Below are positions 9,949 to 16,639 of a DNA stretch of 64,000 bases, piece after piece. The first letter of the stretch is position 1. Each line of letters starts with the position of its first letter. The notes under the pieces are model-generated. The model was not told the DNA's origin. It saw nothing but the letters and a program-made list of their open reading frames with translations, and made no database searches. The DNA lies in the NCBI GenBank assembly GCA_037045645.1, contig JBAOIH010000001.1:1054001-1118000 (forward strand), in the 5' to 3' direction. The translations under genes were made by a program, and so were the position numbers. Origin of the DNA: Nocardioides sp. (lineage in GTDB: Bacteria > Actinomycetota > Actinomycetes > Propionibacteriales > Nocardioidaceae).

Positions 9949-12090
9949 CTACAGCGTGGATACGCGAACCGGGACGCCATTAAGGGCGTTGTTGCCCGAA
10001 ATGTCCAGTCGCTGCGGATCGGTCAGATCGTTGATCGACACGCCTGGCGTCTTCGCGCTGCGTGACATCAGCACGCCCGCAAGGCCATGGCCATAACCAT
10101 GGGGCAGCGACACCACGCCGCGCATCATGTCCACGTTGGCTTTCGCCTCGACTTCGACTGCACCGACACGAGAAGCCACGCGTACGACGTCGCCATCGGC
10201 TGCACCGGTCTCGGCGAGGTCATCGGGGTGGATGAAGAGTTCGTGGCGAGTTCGACCCCGGGTCAACCGGTCGGAGTTGTGCATCCACGAGTTGCAGTCC
10301 TGCTTGTGACGGCGCCCGATCAGCACAAGCCCGGCAGCGGGGGAGTGCGTACGCAAGCGGTCCAGGTCGGCGATGACGACCGGAGGGGCAAGATCGATGC
10401 GCTTGTTCTTCGTCTGCAACCGCGCGGGCATCGCATCAGGGCGCAGCGGCCCGAGGTCGATGCCCTGTGGCCGCGAGCGCAGCTTCTTGAGCGTGATGCC
10501 CGAGCCGGTCTGACGCAGCAGCACCGTCAGCATCCGCGTCGGGCTGATGCTGAGTCGCGCCGTGCTGATCGCGCGCGCCTTCAGCGCGGGCTTGCGATCG
10601 AGTCGCTTGATCGTACGGAGCGCGATCTCGCGATAGATCTGCCAGTCATGGCGCTGGTCGGCTTCCTTGGCGAAGACCGCCTGGGTGAAGCGAGCGGTGT
10701 CGCGCACCGCGAGCGCGTGGAAGACCAAGTCGTAGTGGTCACGCTCCAGTGCCGTGGTCGGCGGCAGAATGACGTCTGCATGGCGGGTGGTCTCGTTGAC
10801 ATAGATGTCGATCGACGCCATGAAATCGAGGTCACGCAGAGCCTGGTCGAGCCCGGCTCCGTCCGGCGTGGACAGCACCGGATTGCCCGCCATCGTCAAC
10901 AGCGTCCGGATCTGTCCGTCTCCGGGTGTCTCGATCTCCTCACGCAGCACCGAGACGGGAAGTTCGCCCAGCGCCTCAGGCGCCTGGCGTACGCGCGAAC
11001 GCCACTTGTCGTAGTGGCCGCGCCCGATCAGTCCCTTGCCGACCACGTCGATCGCGGGCCGGGTGAACATCGCGCCGCCGACCCGGTCCAACTTGGCGCC
11101 CACGATGTTGAGGCAATTGATCGCCCACTGGCAGATCGTCCCGAACTCGCCGGCCGACAGCCCGATCCGTCCGTAAACCACGGCTTCTGGAGTCGTGGCG
11201 AACTCGCGGGCAAGTCGGCGAATGTCGTCGGCGGGCACGTGGCTGTGTCGTTCGGCGAGTTCGGGAGTGAAGTCCGCGACCGCCGCTTCGAGAGTCGACA
11301 GGTTGTCGAGGTAGTCCGGCGGCTGCGCCATTCCTTCGGCGAAGATCACCTGCAACATCGCCAGCAGCACGAATGCATCGCTCCCGGGACGTACGAAGTG
11401 GTGCTCGTCGGCGACCTTCGCCGTCTCGGTGCGGCGAGGATCGAAGACGACCATCCGACCGCCGCGCTTGTGCAACGCCCGCAACCGGTTAGGGAAGTCG
11501 GGCACGGTCATGATCGAGCCGTTGGAGGCCATCGGGTTCCCCCCGAAGACCAAGAACAACTGCGTACGGTCGAGGTCCGGGATCGGCAACAGCAGCTGGT
11601 GGCCGAACATCCAATGCCCCACGAGCTGGTGGGGGAGTTGGTCCACGCTGGTGGCGCTGAACGTGTTCTTCGTACGCAGTGCCTTGATCATCCCGACGCC
11701 ATGGGTCATCGAGCCGAGGCTGTGCGCGTTCGGGTTGCCCAGGTAGACGCCGATCGCATCCGGACCGCGGCTGTTGATCGCCTTGGCGAGGTTGTCCGCG
11801 ACCAGGTCGTACGCCTCGTCCCAGCCGATCTCCTCCCAGCGTCCCTCCTCGGGTGACCCGACCCGCCTGACGGGGCGCTTGAGTCGGTCCGGGTCGCTGA
11901 AAACGTCACCGATCGCGACGCCTTTGGGACAGATGTGCCCACGCGAGAGCGGGTCGGCGTCGTTGCCTCGTACGGCCACCACCTCGCGCGGCTCGGCGCG
12001 CACCGTCAACCGGAGTCCGCAGATCGCCTCGCACAGATTGCAGACACCGATCACGGTGCGCTCTCCTGTGTTCGTCATAGGACTCATCAT
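9949..12090 (-). CDS. Molybdopterin-dependent oxidoreductase (formate dehydrogenase/DMSO reductase family)
   Basis: 713 aa. It is predicted to bind bis-MGD molybdenum cofactor and one [4Fe-4S] cluster. The cluster ligands are C17, C20, C24 and C54 (CNLCEAIC...RGHICPKG). The family body follows with GRWEEIGWDEAYDLVA and VVFDPRRTETAKVADEH, and the C-terminal MGD-binding beta-barrel (LFIHPDDLAETGAADGDVV). It has no twin-arginine signal, so a cytoplasmic enzyme is likely. No electron-transfer subunit or cofactor gene is adjacent, so the substrate is unknown. Divergent from padR. Confidence 0.85.
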   Translation of the reverse strand: MMSPMTNTGERTVIGVCNLCEAICGLRLTVRAEPREVVAVRGNDADPLSRGHICPKGVAIGDVFSDPDRLKRPVRRVGSPEEGRWEEIGWDEAYDLVADNLAKAINSRGPDAIGVYLGNPNAHSLGSMTHGVGMIKALRTKNTFSATSVDQLPHQLVGHWMFGHQLLLPIPDLDRTQLFLVFGGNPMASNGSIMTVPDFPNRLRALHKRGGRMVVFDPRRTETAKVADEHHFVRPGSDAFVLLAMLQVIFAEGMAQPPDYLDNLSTLEAAVADFTPELAERHSHVPADDIRRLAREFATTPEAVVYGRIGLSAGEFGTICQWAINCLNIVGAKLDRVGGAMFTRPAIDVVGKGLIGRGHYDKWRSRVRQAPEALGELPVSVLREEIETPGDGQIRTLLTMAGNPVLSTPDGAGLDQALRDLDFMASIDIYVNETTRHADVILPPTTALERDHYDLVFHALAVRDTARFTQAVFAKEADQRHDWQIYREIALRTIKRLDRKPALKARAISTARLSISPTRMLTVLLRQTGSGITLKKLRSRPQGIDLGPLRPDAMPARLQTKNKRIDLAPPVVIADLDRLRTHSPAAGLVLIGRRHKQDCNSWMHNSDRLTRGRTRHELFIHPDDLAETGAADGDVVRVASRVGAVEVEAKANVDMMRGVVSLPHGYGHGLAGVLMSRSAKTPGVSINDLTDPQRLDISGNNALNGVPVRVSTL

Positions 12091-12120
12091 GGTCCACGTC
12101 GGTGACTAGACACCCGGTTT

Positions 12121-12170
12121 GGTCGCTCAGCCCCCGGATCTCCGGGGGTTGAGCGGACCACAGTCCGCTC
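12121..12170. promoter_or_regulatory. Two overlapping stem-loops in the padR/oxidoreductase divergent region
   Basis: A long imperfect hairpin (GGTCGCTCAGCCCCCGG with CCGGGGGTTGAGCGGACC, 12121-12159) shares its 3' arm with a second hairpin (GAGCGGA 12151-12157 with TCCGCTC 12164-12170). The two cannot form together. Both lie upstream of the predicted padR promoter, so a DNA-level role or a role in the leader of an opposing transcript is possible. The function is inference. Confidence 0.4.
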
Positions 12171-12208
12171 GACCCCGGCCGACACGCCGGTTCCGCTGCG
12201 CGCACTAC

Positions 12209-12228
12209 TGCGGAATCCGCACTACTCT
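12209..12228 (+). promoter_or_regulatory. padR promoter with candidate autoregulatory operator
   Basis: TGCGGAATCCGCA (12209-12221) is a perfect palindrome with 6-bp arms around one A. It directly precedes TACTCT (12223-12228), which ends 7 nt before the padR ATG. PadR-family repressors often bind dyads over their own promoter, so this is the best candidate operator; the binding is inference. Confidence 0.5.
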
Positions 12229-12235
12229 CTCACGC

Positions 12236-12580
12236 ATGGATACCACCCAACTCCTCAAGGGAGTGCTCGACCTGGCGGTGCTCGCCGTGGTCGACGCGGA
12301 GGACGGTTACGGCTATGACGTCGTACGCCGCCTGCGCGCCGGCGGGCTCGCTGATGTCGGGGACGCCTCCGTCTACGGCACGCTCCGCCGGCTCTATGCC
12401 GCCGGAGCTCTCACCTCGTACGTCGTTCCCTCCGAAGAGGGGCCGCACCGCAAGTACTACGGCATCACGCCGACCGGCCGAGACCAACTCAAGCGGCAAC
12501 GCGATGACTGGCAGCACTTCGCCGACACCGTCTCAGCTCTGCTCGATTCCGACCTGACCACCAAGGGAGTGCCCGCATGA
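12236..12580 (+). CDS. PadR-family transcriptional regulator
   Basis: 114 aa. The N-terminal winged helix has LLKGVLDLAVLAVVDAEDGYGYDVV and the wing GTLRRLYAAGALTSY...RKYYGITPTGRDQL, the PadR signature; the short C-terminal helix (about residues 88-110) dimerises in this family. ATG 12236 follows TACTCT by 7 nt, so the mRNA is probably leaderless. Its stop overlaps the start of a HAAS-type membrane protein, a pairing that is common: the PadR protein usually represses its own two-gene operon. Confidence 0.9.
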   Translation: MDTTQLLKGVLDLAVLAVVDAEDGYGYDVVRRLRAGGLADVGDASVYGTLRRLYAAGALTSYVVPSEEGPHRKYYGITPTGRDQLKRQRDDWQHFADTVSALLDSDLTTKGVPA

Positions 12581-13608
12581 ACGACACCATTCCGCTCCAG
12601 ATCCGTCCCGACGTCGAGCAGTTCGTCGCGGCAGTACGCCAGCACTTCGCCGACCTGCCGAGCGAGGAGGTCGAGGACCTGCTGTCGGGGTTGGAAGCCG
12701 ATGTCTCCGACTGGGTGGCGGAGGAGGGTCCGCAGGTGCTCGGCGATCCGGAGGTGTACGCCACCGAGTTGCGCGCCGCAGCGGGGCTCCCGGCGTACCA
12801 GCCCACCCGAAGCAGCCGGGACCTCTCGCCGAAGGCGCTCTTGGACGCAAGTGCCACCGGGTGGGCGCGGCTGCTCGACGCGTTGCCAGGCGACTTTGGC
12901 GCAGTGCTGCGCTCGGCTCGTCCGGCGTGGTGGGTGCTGCGTGCCTGGGTGGCCGTGATGCTGGTCAGCAGTCGCATTTGGGACGTGTGGCAGCAGGACG
13001 TGCCCTATCTGCCGACGCCCAGTGCAGGACTCGGCGCCGCGTTGGTCGCGATCGCGGCCGTCGTCAGCATCCAACTCGGCCGCGGCAAGTTCTGGCCCGG
13101 CACCAAGGGCACCGCTGCCCGGGTCGTGCTGCTGGGCCTGAACGCCTTCGCCATCGCCATGACCCCTCAAGTCGTCCAGAGCGTCGAATACACCGCCCAG
13201 AGCCAGTACGAGCGGATGACCGACGACACCTACGGGCAGAACGCCCTGATCAGCCCCGGGTATGGCGAGGTCTGCAACCTCCAGCCGTACGACTCCAGCG
13301 GCCAGCCGCTCTACGGCGTGCAGCTGTTTACCGAGGACGGGCAGCCTCTCAACGTGAATTGCTGCTGGGAGCAGCACGCCGCCTGGCAGTTGGGTGACGT
13401 GGCGCGGCGCAACGTCTTTCCGCAGGCGGAGATGGTCGGCGCGGGCGATCGCAGGTTTGCCAAACTGCGCCGCCTCACCGTGCCCGCCGTGACTGCGCCC
13501 AGGGGTGTCGAGGTGCCTGAGGGGACTGCGATGCAGTCGGAGGAAAAGAAGGCCCAAAGGAAGGCCCAAAAAAAGGCCCAGAAGAAGGTCCAGCGCAAAC
13601 AGTCCTGA
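12577..13608 (+). CDS. HAAS-domain membrane protein, partner of PadR regulator
   Basis: 343 aa. The N-terminal ~75 residues (VEQFVAAVRQHFADLPSEEVEDLLSG is the region; key part EEVEDLLSGLEADVSDW) form a HAAS-type helical domain, as expected after padR. Three or four hydrophobic segments follow between residues ~110 and 205, then an extracytoplasmic region with two adjacent cysteines (NCCWEQ) near residue 265. The C-terminus ends in a Lys/Gln-rich tail (KAQRKAQKKAQKK). Start overlaps the padR stop (ATGA). The function is unknown; the pairing suggests a signal or stress role at the membrane. Confidence 0.7.
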   Translation: MNDTIPLQIRPDVEQFVAAVRQHFADLPSEEVEDLLSGLEADVSDWVAEEGPQVLGDPEVYATELRAAAGLPAYQPTRSSRDLSPKALLDASATGWARLLDALPGDFGAVLRSARPAWWVLRAWVAVMLVSSRIWDVWQQDVPYLPTPSAGLGAALVAIAAVVSIQLGRGKFWPGTKGTAARVVLLGLNAFAIAMTPQVVQSVEYTAQSQYERMTDDTYGQNALISPGYGEVCNLQPYDSSGQPLYGVQLFTEDGQPLNVNCCWEQHAAWQLGDVARRNVFPQAEMVGAGDRRFAKLRRLTVPAVTAPRGVEVPEGTAMQSEEKKAQRKAQKKAQKKVQRKQS

Positions 13609-13614
13609 CCCGGC

Positions 13615-13659
13615 AAGGTGGAGGATCACGGTCACCCCATGCCTGTGATCCTCCGCCTT
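13615..13659 (+). terminator. Hairpin terminator after padR-HAAS operon
   Basis: AAGGTGGAGGATCACGG (13615-13631) pairs with CCTGTGATCCTCCGCCTT (13642-13659) across a 10-nt loop, starting 7 bp after the stop. No U-run follows, which is usual for actinobacterial terminators. Confidence 0.7.
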
Positions 13660-13735
13660 GAGGATTTGCTGCGATGTCGAGAGCAACCTTCGCCCACGTC
13701 TGGGCGTGTACCCCCATGTGATTGGAGCAGCGCCC

Positions 13736-14239
13736 GTGGCGCCACCCGCGGCGGATGACTTCGAGGAGTACGCCGCCTCGGCCGGTCCGCGTCTCAAGCG
13801 ACTCGCGTTCCTGCTCACCGGTGACCTCCACCAAGCCGAGGACCTGCTGCAGACCGCACTGGCCAAAACCATGGTGCGCTGGTCCAAGGTGCGCAGCTAT
13901 GACCAACCGGATGCGTTCGTACGCCGGGTCATGGTCAATCAGCGCACCTCGTGGTGGCGCCGCGGCGCCACGCGCGAACTAGCGACCGAGCAGATGCCCG
14001 AGGTCACTTCTGCGTGCGGAGCCGAATCCGTCAACGACAGCCTCGCGCTGCTCGCCGCGCTCAAGGAACTGCCAAAGCGGCCGCGAGCTGCGGTGGTGCT
14101 GCGGCACTGGTGCGACCTGTCCGAGGCCGAGACCGCGCGCACCATGGGGTGCAGCGTCGGCACCGTGAAGAGCAACACCAGCAAAGGCCTTGCGCGGCTG
14201 CGTGAGTCCTTGGCCGACTCGTTCGAAGGAGAGTTCTGA
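13736..14239 (+). CDS. SigE-type ECF RNA polymerase sigma factor
   Basis: 167 aa from GTG 13736. Region 2 reads FEEYAASAGPRLKRLAFLL with GDLHQAEDLLQTALAKTM, and region 4 has LPKRPRAAVVLRHWCDLSEAE and MGCSVGTVKSNTSKGLARL (helix-turn-helix). This is the SigE/SigM-like subgroup common in actinobacteria. GTG 13736 fits the family N-terminus; an ATG at 13658 would add 26 residues that begin inside the upstream terminator. The stop overlaps the start of a membrane protein that probably controls it. Confidence 0.87.
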   Translation: MAPPAADDFEEYAASAGPRLKRLAFLLTGDLHQAEDLLQTALAKTMVRWSKVRSYDQPDAFVRRVMVNQRTSWWRRGATRELATEQMPEVTSACGAESVNDSLALLAALKELPKRPRAAVVLRHWCDLSEAETARTMGCSVGTVKSNTSKGLARLRESLADSFEGEF

Positions 14240-15432
14240 TGAGCCGCGACCTCTTCGACAGGCCGGCCGCGCTGGCCGATGCCGAGGCCCGCCCTGACCG
14301 TCTCGACGGCGTACGCACCAAGGCGCGCGCGATCACGCGCCGACGCCGGCTCGGTGTGGCCACCGCGGTCGCTGCTGCCGTCGTCCTCGGGGGAGTGGGA
14401 GTGCTCCAACTCCAAGACCGCGGCGACCGGGTGACGGAGGTGCCGGTGGCCACCGGGTCTCCCGCGCCGACCGACACGAGCCCCCAAGTCGAGATCGGCG
14501 TGACGCCACTGGACGCCACTCACTTCAGGGTTGCCTACACAGTGCGCGGCACCGCGCACGCGTTTGTCCCCGGTCGTGGCGACGCTGGTCCGCTCCTGCC
14601 CGGCACGTTAGGGCTGGACGACTCGGCGCTGGTGGGCGGCACCCGCGTCTACGTCGACGGCACCGAGCAGATCGGCTCTGACGGGGGAGACATCAAGTGT
14701 GTGGCGGGGACGCCGACCGTGGCGTTTGACGCCAGATGGGGTGACTCGTCGGACCGAGCGGAGCACTTGATCCTCGAAGTGGCCCGCGCCGGGACGTACG
14801 ACGTACGCGTTGAGGCGACCTATTGCGGTGCCGGCGGGAAGATCGAGACCGCAGCCGCCGCGGTCCAGGTGACGACGCAGGAGCAGTCCGCGACTGTGAC
14901 GGCCGAGATCAAGTCCGACGTCGATGGCGATGGTCGGCCCGACCAGGTGCGGACGACCGAGGTCGCCAACGAGGGCACAGGGGAGAGCGACAACAACGCG
15001 GTTGTGGTCACGACTGCGACCGCAAACACGATCAGCGTGAGCACCGGCCCGGGGTTCTCACTCACGGGCCTACAAGCCGTGCAACTCGACGACGGCGGTA
15101 TGGAGATCGTGGCCGTGCCGGACGGCGGGGATAGGGTGCCCACCTTCGTGGCGACCTTCGTCAAGGGTCGCGGACTGGTCCTCGTCAAGCCCGTTGCGGG
15201 CAGTCTTGAGAGCGCCCCTGTGCCCTATCTGCGCGTCACGGGCGTCGTCGACGGAGAGTTACTGACCATCCGTACGACAGCCAAACTCGACGACCTCGAT
15301 CCAGCCGGTGACAACTCCGTCGAGGTCTCCCGGTGGTCGTTGTGGACCGAAGCCCTCGGACTGCGCCCGGAGGGGATCGCCGGTCAGTGCATTGCGGGCA
15401 CGGATTGGCGGACAGTCCATCCCTGCGAATGA
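14239..15432 (+). CDS. Single-pass membrane protein, putative partner of the SigE-type factor
   Basis: 397 aa. A basic cytoplasmic N-terminus (~40 residues) precedes one membrane segment (about residues 42-58, VATAVAAAVVLGGVGVL) and a large external part. That part has a Thr/Pro linker and a segment SDVDGDGRPDQV (about residues 231-242), a calcium-loop-like DxDxDG motif. It is coupled to the sigma gene (TGATG). Gene position and topology suggest an anti-sigma or sensor role, but no zinc anti-sigma motif (HxxxCxxC) is present, so the role is inference. Confidence 0.6.
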   Translation: MSRDLFDRPAALADAEARPDRLDGVRTKARAITRRRRLGVATAVAAAVVLGGVGVLQLQDRGDRVTEVPVATGSPAPTDTSPQVEIGVTPLDATHFRVAYTVRGTAHAFVPGRGDAGPLLPGTLGLDDSALVGGTRVYVDGTEQIGSDGGDIKCVAGTPTVAFDARWGDSSDRAEHLILEVARAGTYDVRVEATYCGAGGKIETAAAAVQVTTQEQSATVTAEIKSDVDGDGRPDQVRTTEVANEGTGESDNNAVVVTTATANTISVSTGPGFSLTGLQAVQLDDGGMEIVAVPDGGDRVPTFVATFVKGRGLVLVKPVAGSLESAPVPYLRVTGVVDGELLTIRTTAKLDDLDPAGDNSVEVSRWSLWTEALGLRPEGIAGQCIAGTDWRTVHPCE

Positions 15433-15482
15433 CGCCCATCGGGGTGGTTTGCCTTGGTTATCGGTGGGCATAAGTTGGGGCG

Positions 15483-15505
15483 CCCTCCAGGGCGGAGGGG
15501 TTTTT
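15483..15505 (+). terminator. Intrinsic terminator after sigma/membrane-protein operon
   Basis: CCCTCC (15483-15488) pairs with GGAGGG (15494-15499), followed by five T (15501-15505). It ends only a few bases before the GAAAGGAG ribosome-binding site of the next gene. Confidence 0.6.
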
Positions 15506-15520
15506 GAAAGGAGTCTCACC

Positions 15521-16003
15521 GTGGGTTACGGACTCGGCGTCTTCCTCGCGGCCATCGGCCTGATCCTCATCTACGCGCTCCAACTCGACATCCCCGGCAT
15601 CACCGACGACACCCTCGGCTGGATCCTGGTCATCGCCGGTCTCCTGATCGTGCTCCTGACCGCCATCCAGATGAACAGCCGCCGGCGCGTGACCTCCAGC
15701 GCCACGACCACCGACTCGGCTGGGCGTCAGGCCACGAACCGAGCGTTCCTCGGACGTGCCTCCTCCGGCGGTCTGACACACGCACTCCGCGGGGCCCACT
15801 GGCGATTCGGCGCCGGTGGGCCTTGTGCAATTCTCGGACCGGCTCACGGCCCACGCTCGCGATTCGGAGGGCCGCGTACGACGCTGCTAATCTCACCCGG
15901 TTGCCCGAGTCGGGCGACACGCCGTACGAACGGCCGCGGATCCAAGTGCCCCGGTGAACAGGCCCGGGCGCGCCGCGCAACGAGAACCGAGAGGAGCCCC
16001 GTC
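15521..16003 (+). CDS. DUF6458-type small membrane protein whose frame has no stop before rpsO
   Basis: GTG 15521 has GAAAGGAG 8-15 nt upstream. The first ~60 residues contain two membrane spans (GVFLAAIGLILIYAL and LGWILVIAGLLIVLL) followed by a basic RRRV segment, as in DUF6458 proteins of about 75-90 aa. Here no stop codon appears: the frame continues through a basic, Gly/Arg-rich stretch and is in phase with rpsO (ATG 16004). A hairpin at 15793-15822 lies within it. A +1 shift would reach TGA at about 15773. Either the stop was lost by an indel, the sequence has an error, or a DUF6458-S15 read-through protein exists. The end given here is the base before rpsO. Confidence 0.55.
15793..15822 (+). 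terminator. Hairpin terminator between DUF6458 gene and rpsO
   Basis: GGCCCACTGGCG (15793-15804) pairs with CGCCGGTGGGCC (15811-15822) through 12 bp with one T-G wobble and a 6-nt loop; TTGTGCAATTCT follows. It would end the DUF6458 transcript although no in-frame stop precedes it. Confidence 0.6.
15888..15893 (+). promoter_or_regulatory. Candidate -10 for rpsO
   Basis: TAATCT, about 110 nt upstream of the rpsO start and after the hairpin at 15793-15822. It would give rpsO its own promoter with a long leader. Confidence 0.35.
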
Positions 16004-16279
16004 ATGTCACTTGGCACGGACGCGGAGACCAAGAAGAAGATCATCGCCGAATACGCCACCACCGAGGGCGACACCGGTTCCCCCGAGGTCCAGATCGCGC
16101 TGCTCACGCACCGCATCAGCCACCTCACCGAGCACCTCAAGCAGCACAAGCACGACCACCACACCCGTCGTGGTCTGCTGCTGCTCGTCGGCCAGCGTCG
16201 TCGTCTGCTCAACTACCTGCAGAAGACCGAGATCGAGCGGTACCGCTCCATCATCGAACGCCTCGGCCTGCGTCGCTGA
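16004..16279 (+). CDS. rpsO: 30S ribosomal protein S15
   Basis: 91 aa, standard length. It binds the 16S rRNA central domain. Family motifs are GDTGSPEVQIALLTHRI, HLKQHKHDHHTRRGLLLLVG and RRLLNYLQKTEIERYRS. ATG 16004 has GAGAGGAG about 8-15 nt upstream. It lies upstream of pnp, the conserved order in bacteria. Its frame continues upstream without a stop to 15521 (see the DUF6458 entry). Confidence 0.96.
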   Translation: MSLGTDAETKKKIIAEYATTEGDTGSPEVQIALLTHRISHLTEHLKQHKHDHHTRRGLLLLVGQRRRLLNYLQKTEIERYRSIIERLGLRR

Positions 16280-16639
16280 ACGACGTCATAGCGGGCATTG
16301 GCGGCGTTATCGTCGCTTGACGACCTTCTAGGTCGCCTGCGCTCCTCTGCCTTGCCACTGCCCGCACTGACGCCGTTCAGCCGAAGAGTTTTTGATTTCA
16401 AGCTTGCGGCTGAGTCGAACCCGCGAGGTTCGGCGACGCCACTTCGCCACTCACGCTGCAACTGGCTAGTGTGAGGCGTACGACAACTCAATATCCACAG
16501 ATCCAGGAGCGCACCGCCCGTCCAGGCCCGGTCCTCGGTAGTGGTTTTCAGGTCCCTCAACACGGGGGAGCTGCGGACCTCGATCGAAGACCGGCTCATC
16601 ATCACAGCGGCGGCGCGGGATCGCTCCGTGCACAGAAAG
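16280..16639 (+). other. rpsO-pnp intergenic leader with several stem-loops
   Basis: 360 bp without a gene. Visible structures are CGACCTTCTAGGTCG (16321-16335, 6-bp stem), an arm pair CAGCCGAAG (16378-16386) with CTTGCGGCTG (16403-16412), and CGAACCCGCGAGGTTCG (16416-16432, perfect 6-bp stem). PNPase is known in E. coli to control its own mRNA through cleavage of a leader hairpin, so a similar role is possible here; that is inference. Confidence 0.5.

Noticed and set aside
10087..11856. 589-aa plus-strand frame opposite the molybdopterin oxidoreductase
   Set aside because: Exact antisense of a gene with clear cofactor motifs; it has no start signal or domain.
16416..16432. GAACC...GGTTC stem considered as a tRNA T-arm
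   Set aside because: No acceptor stem, anticodon arm or D-arm could be placed around it.
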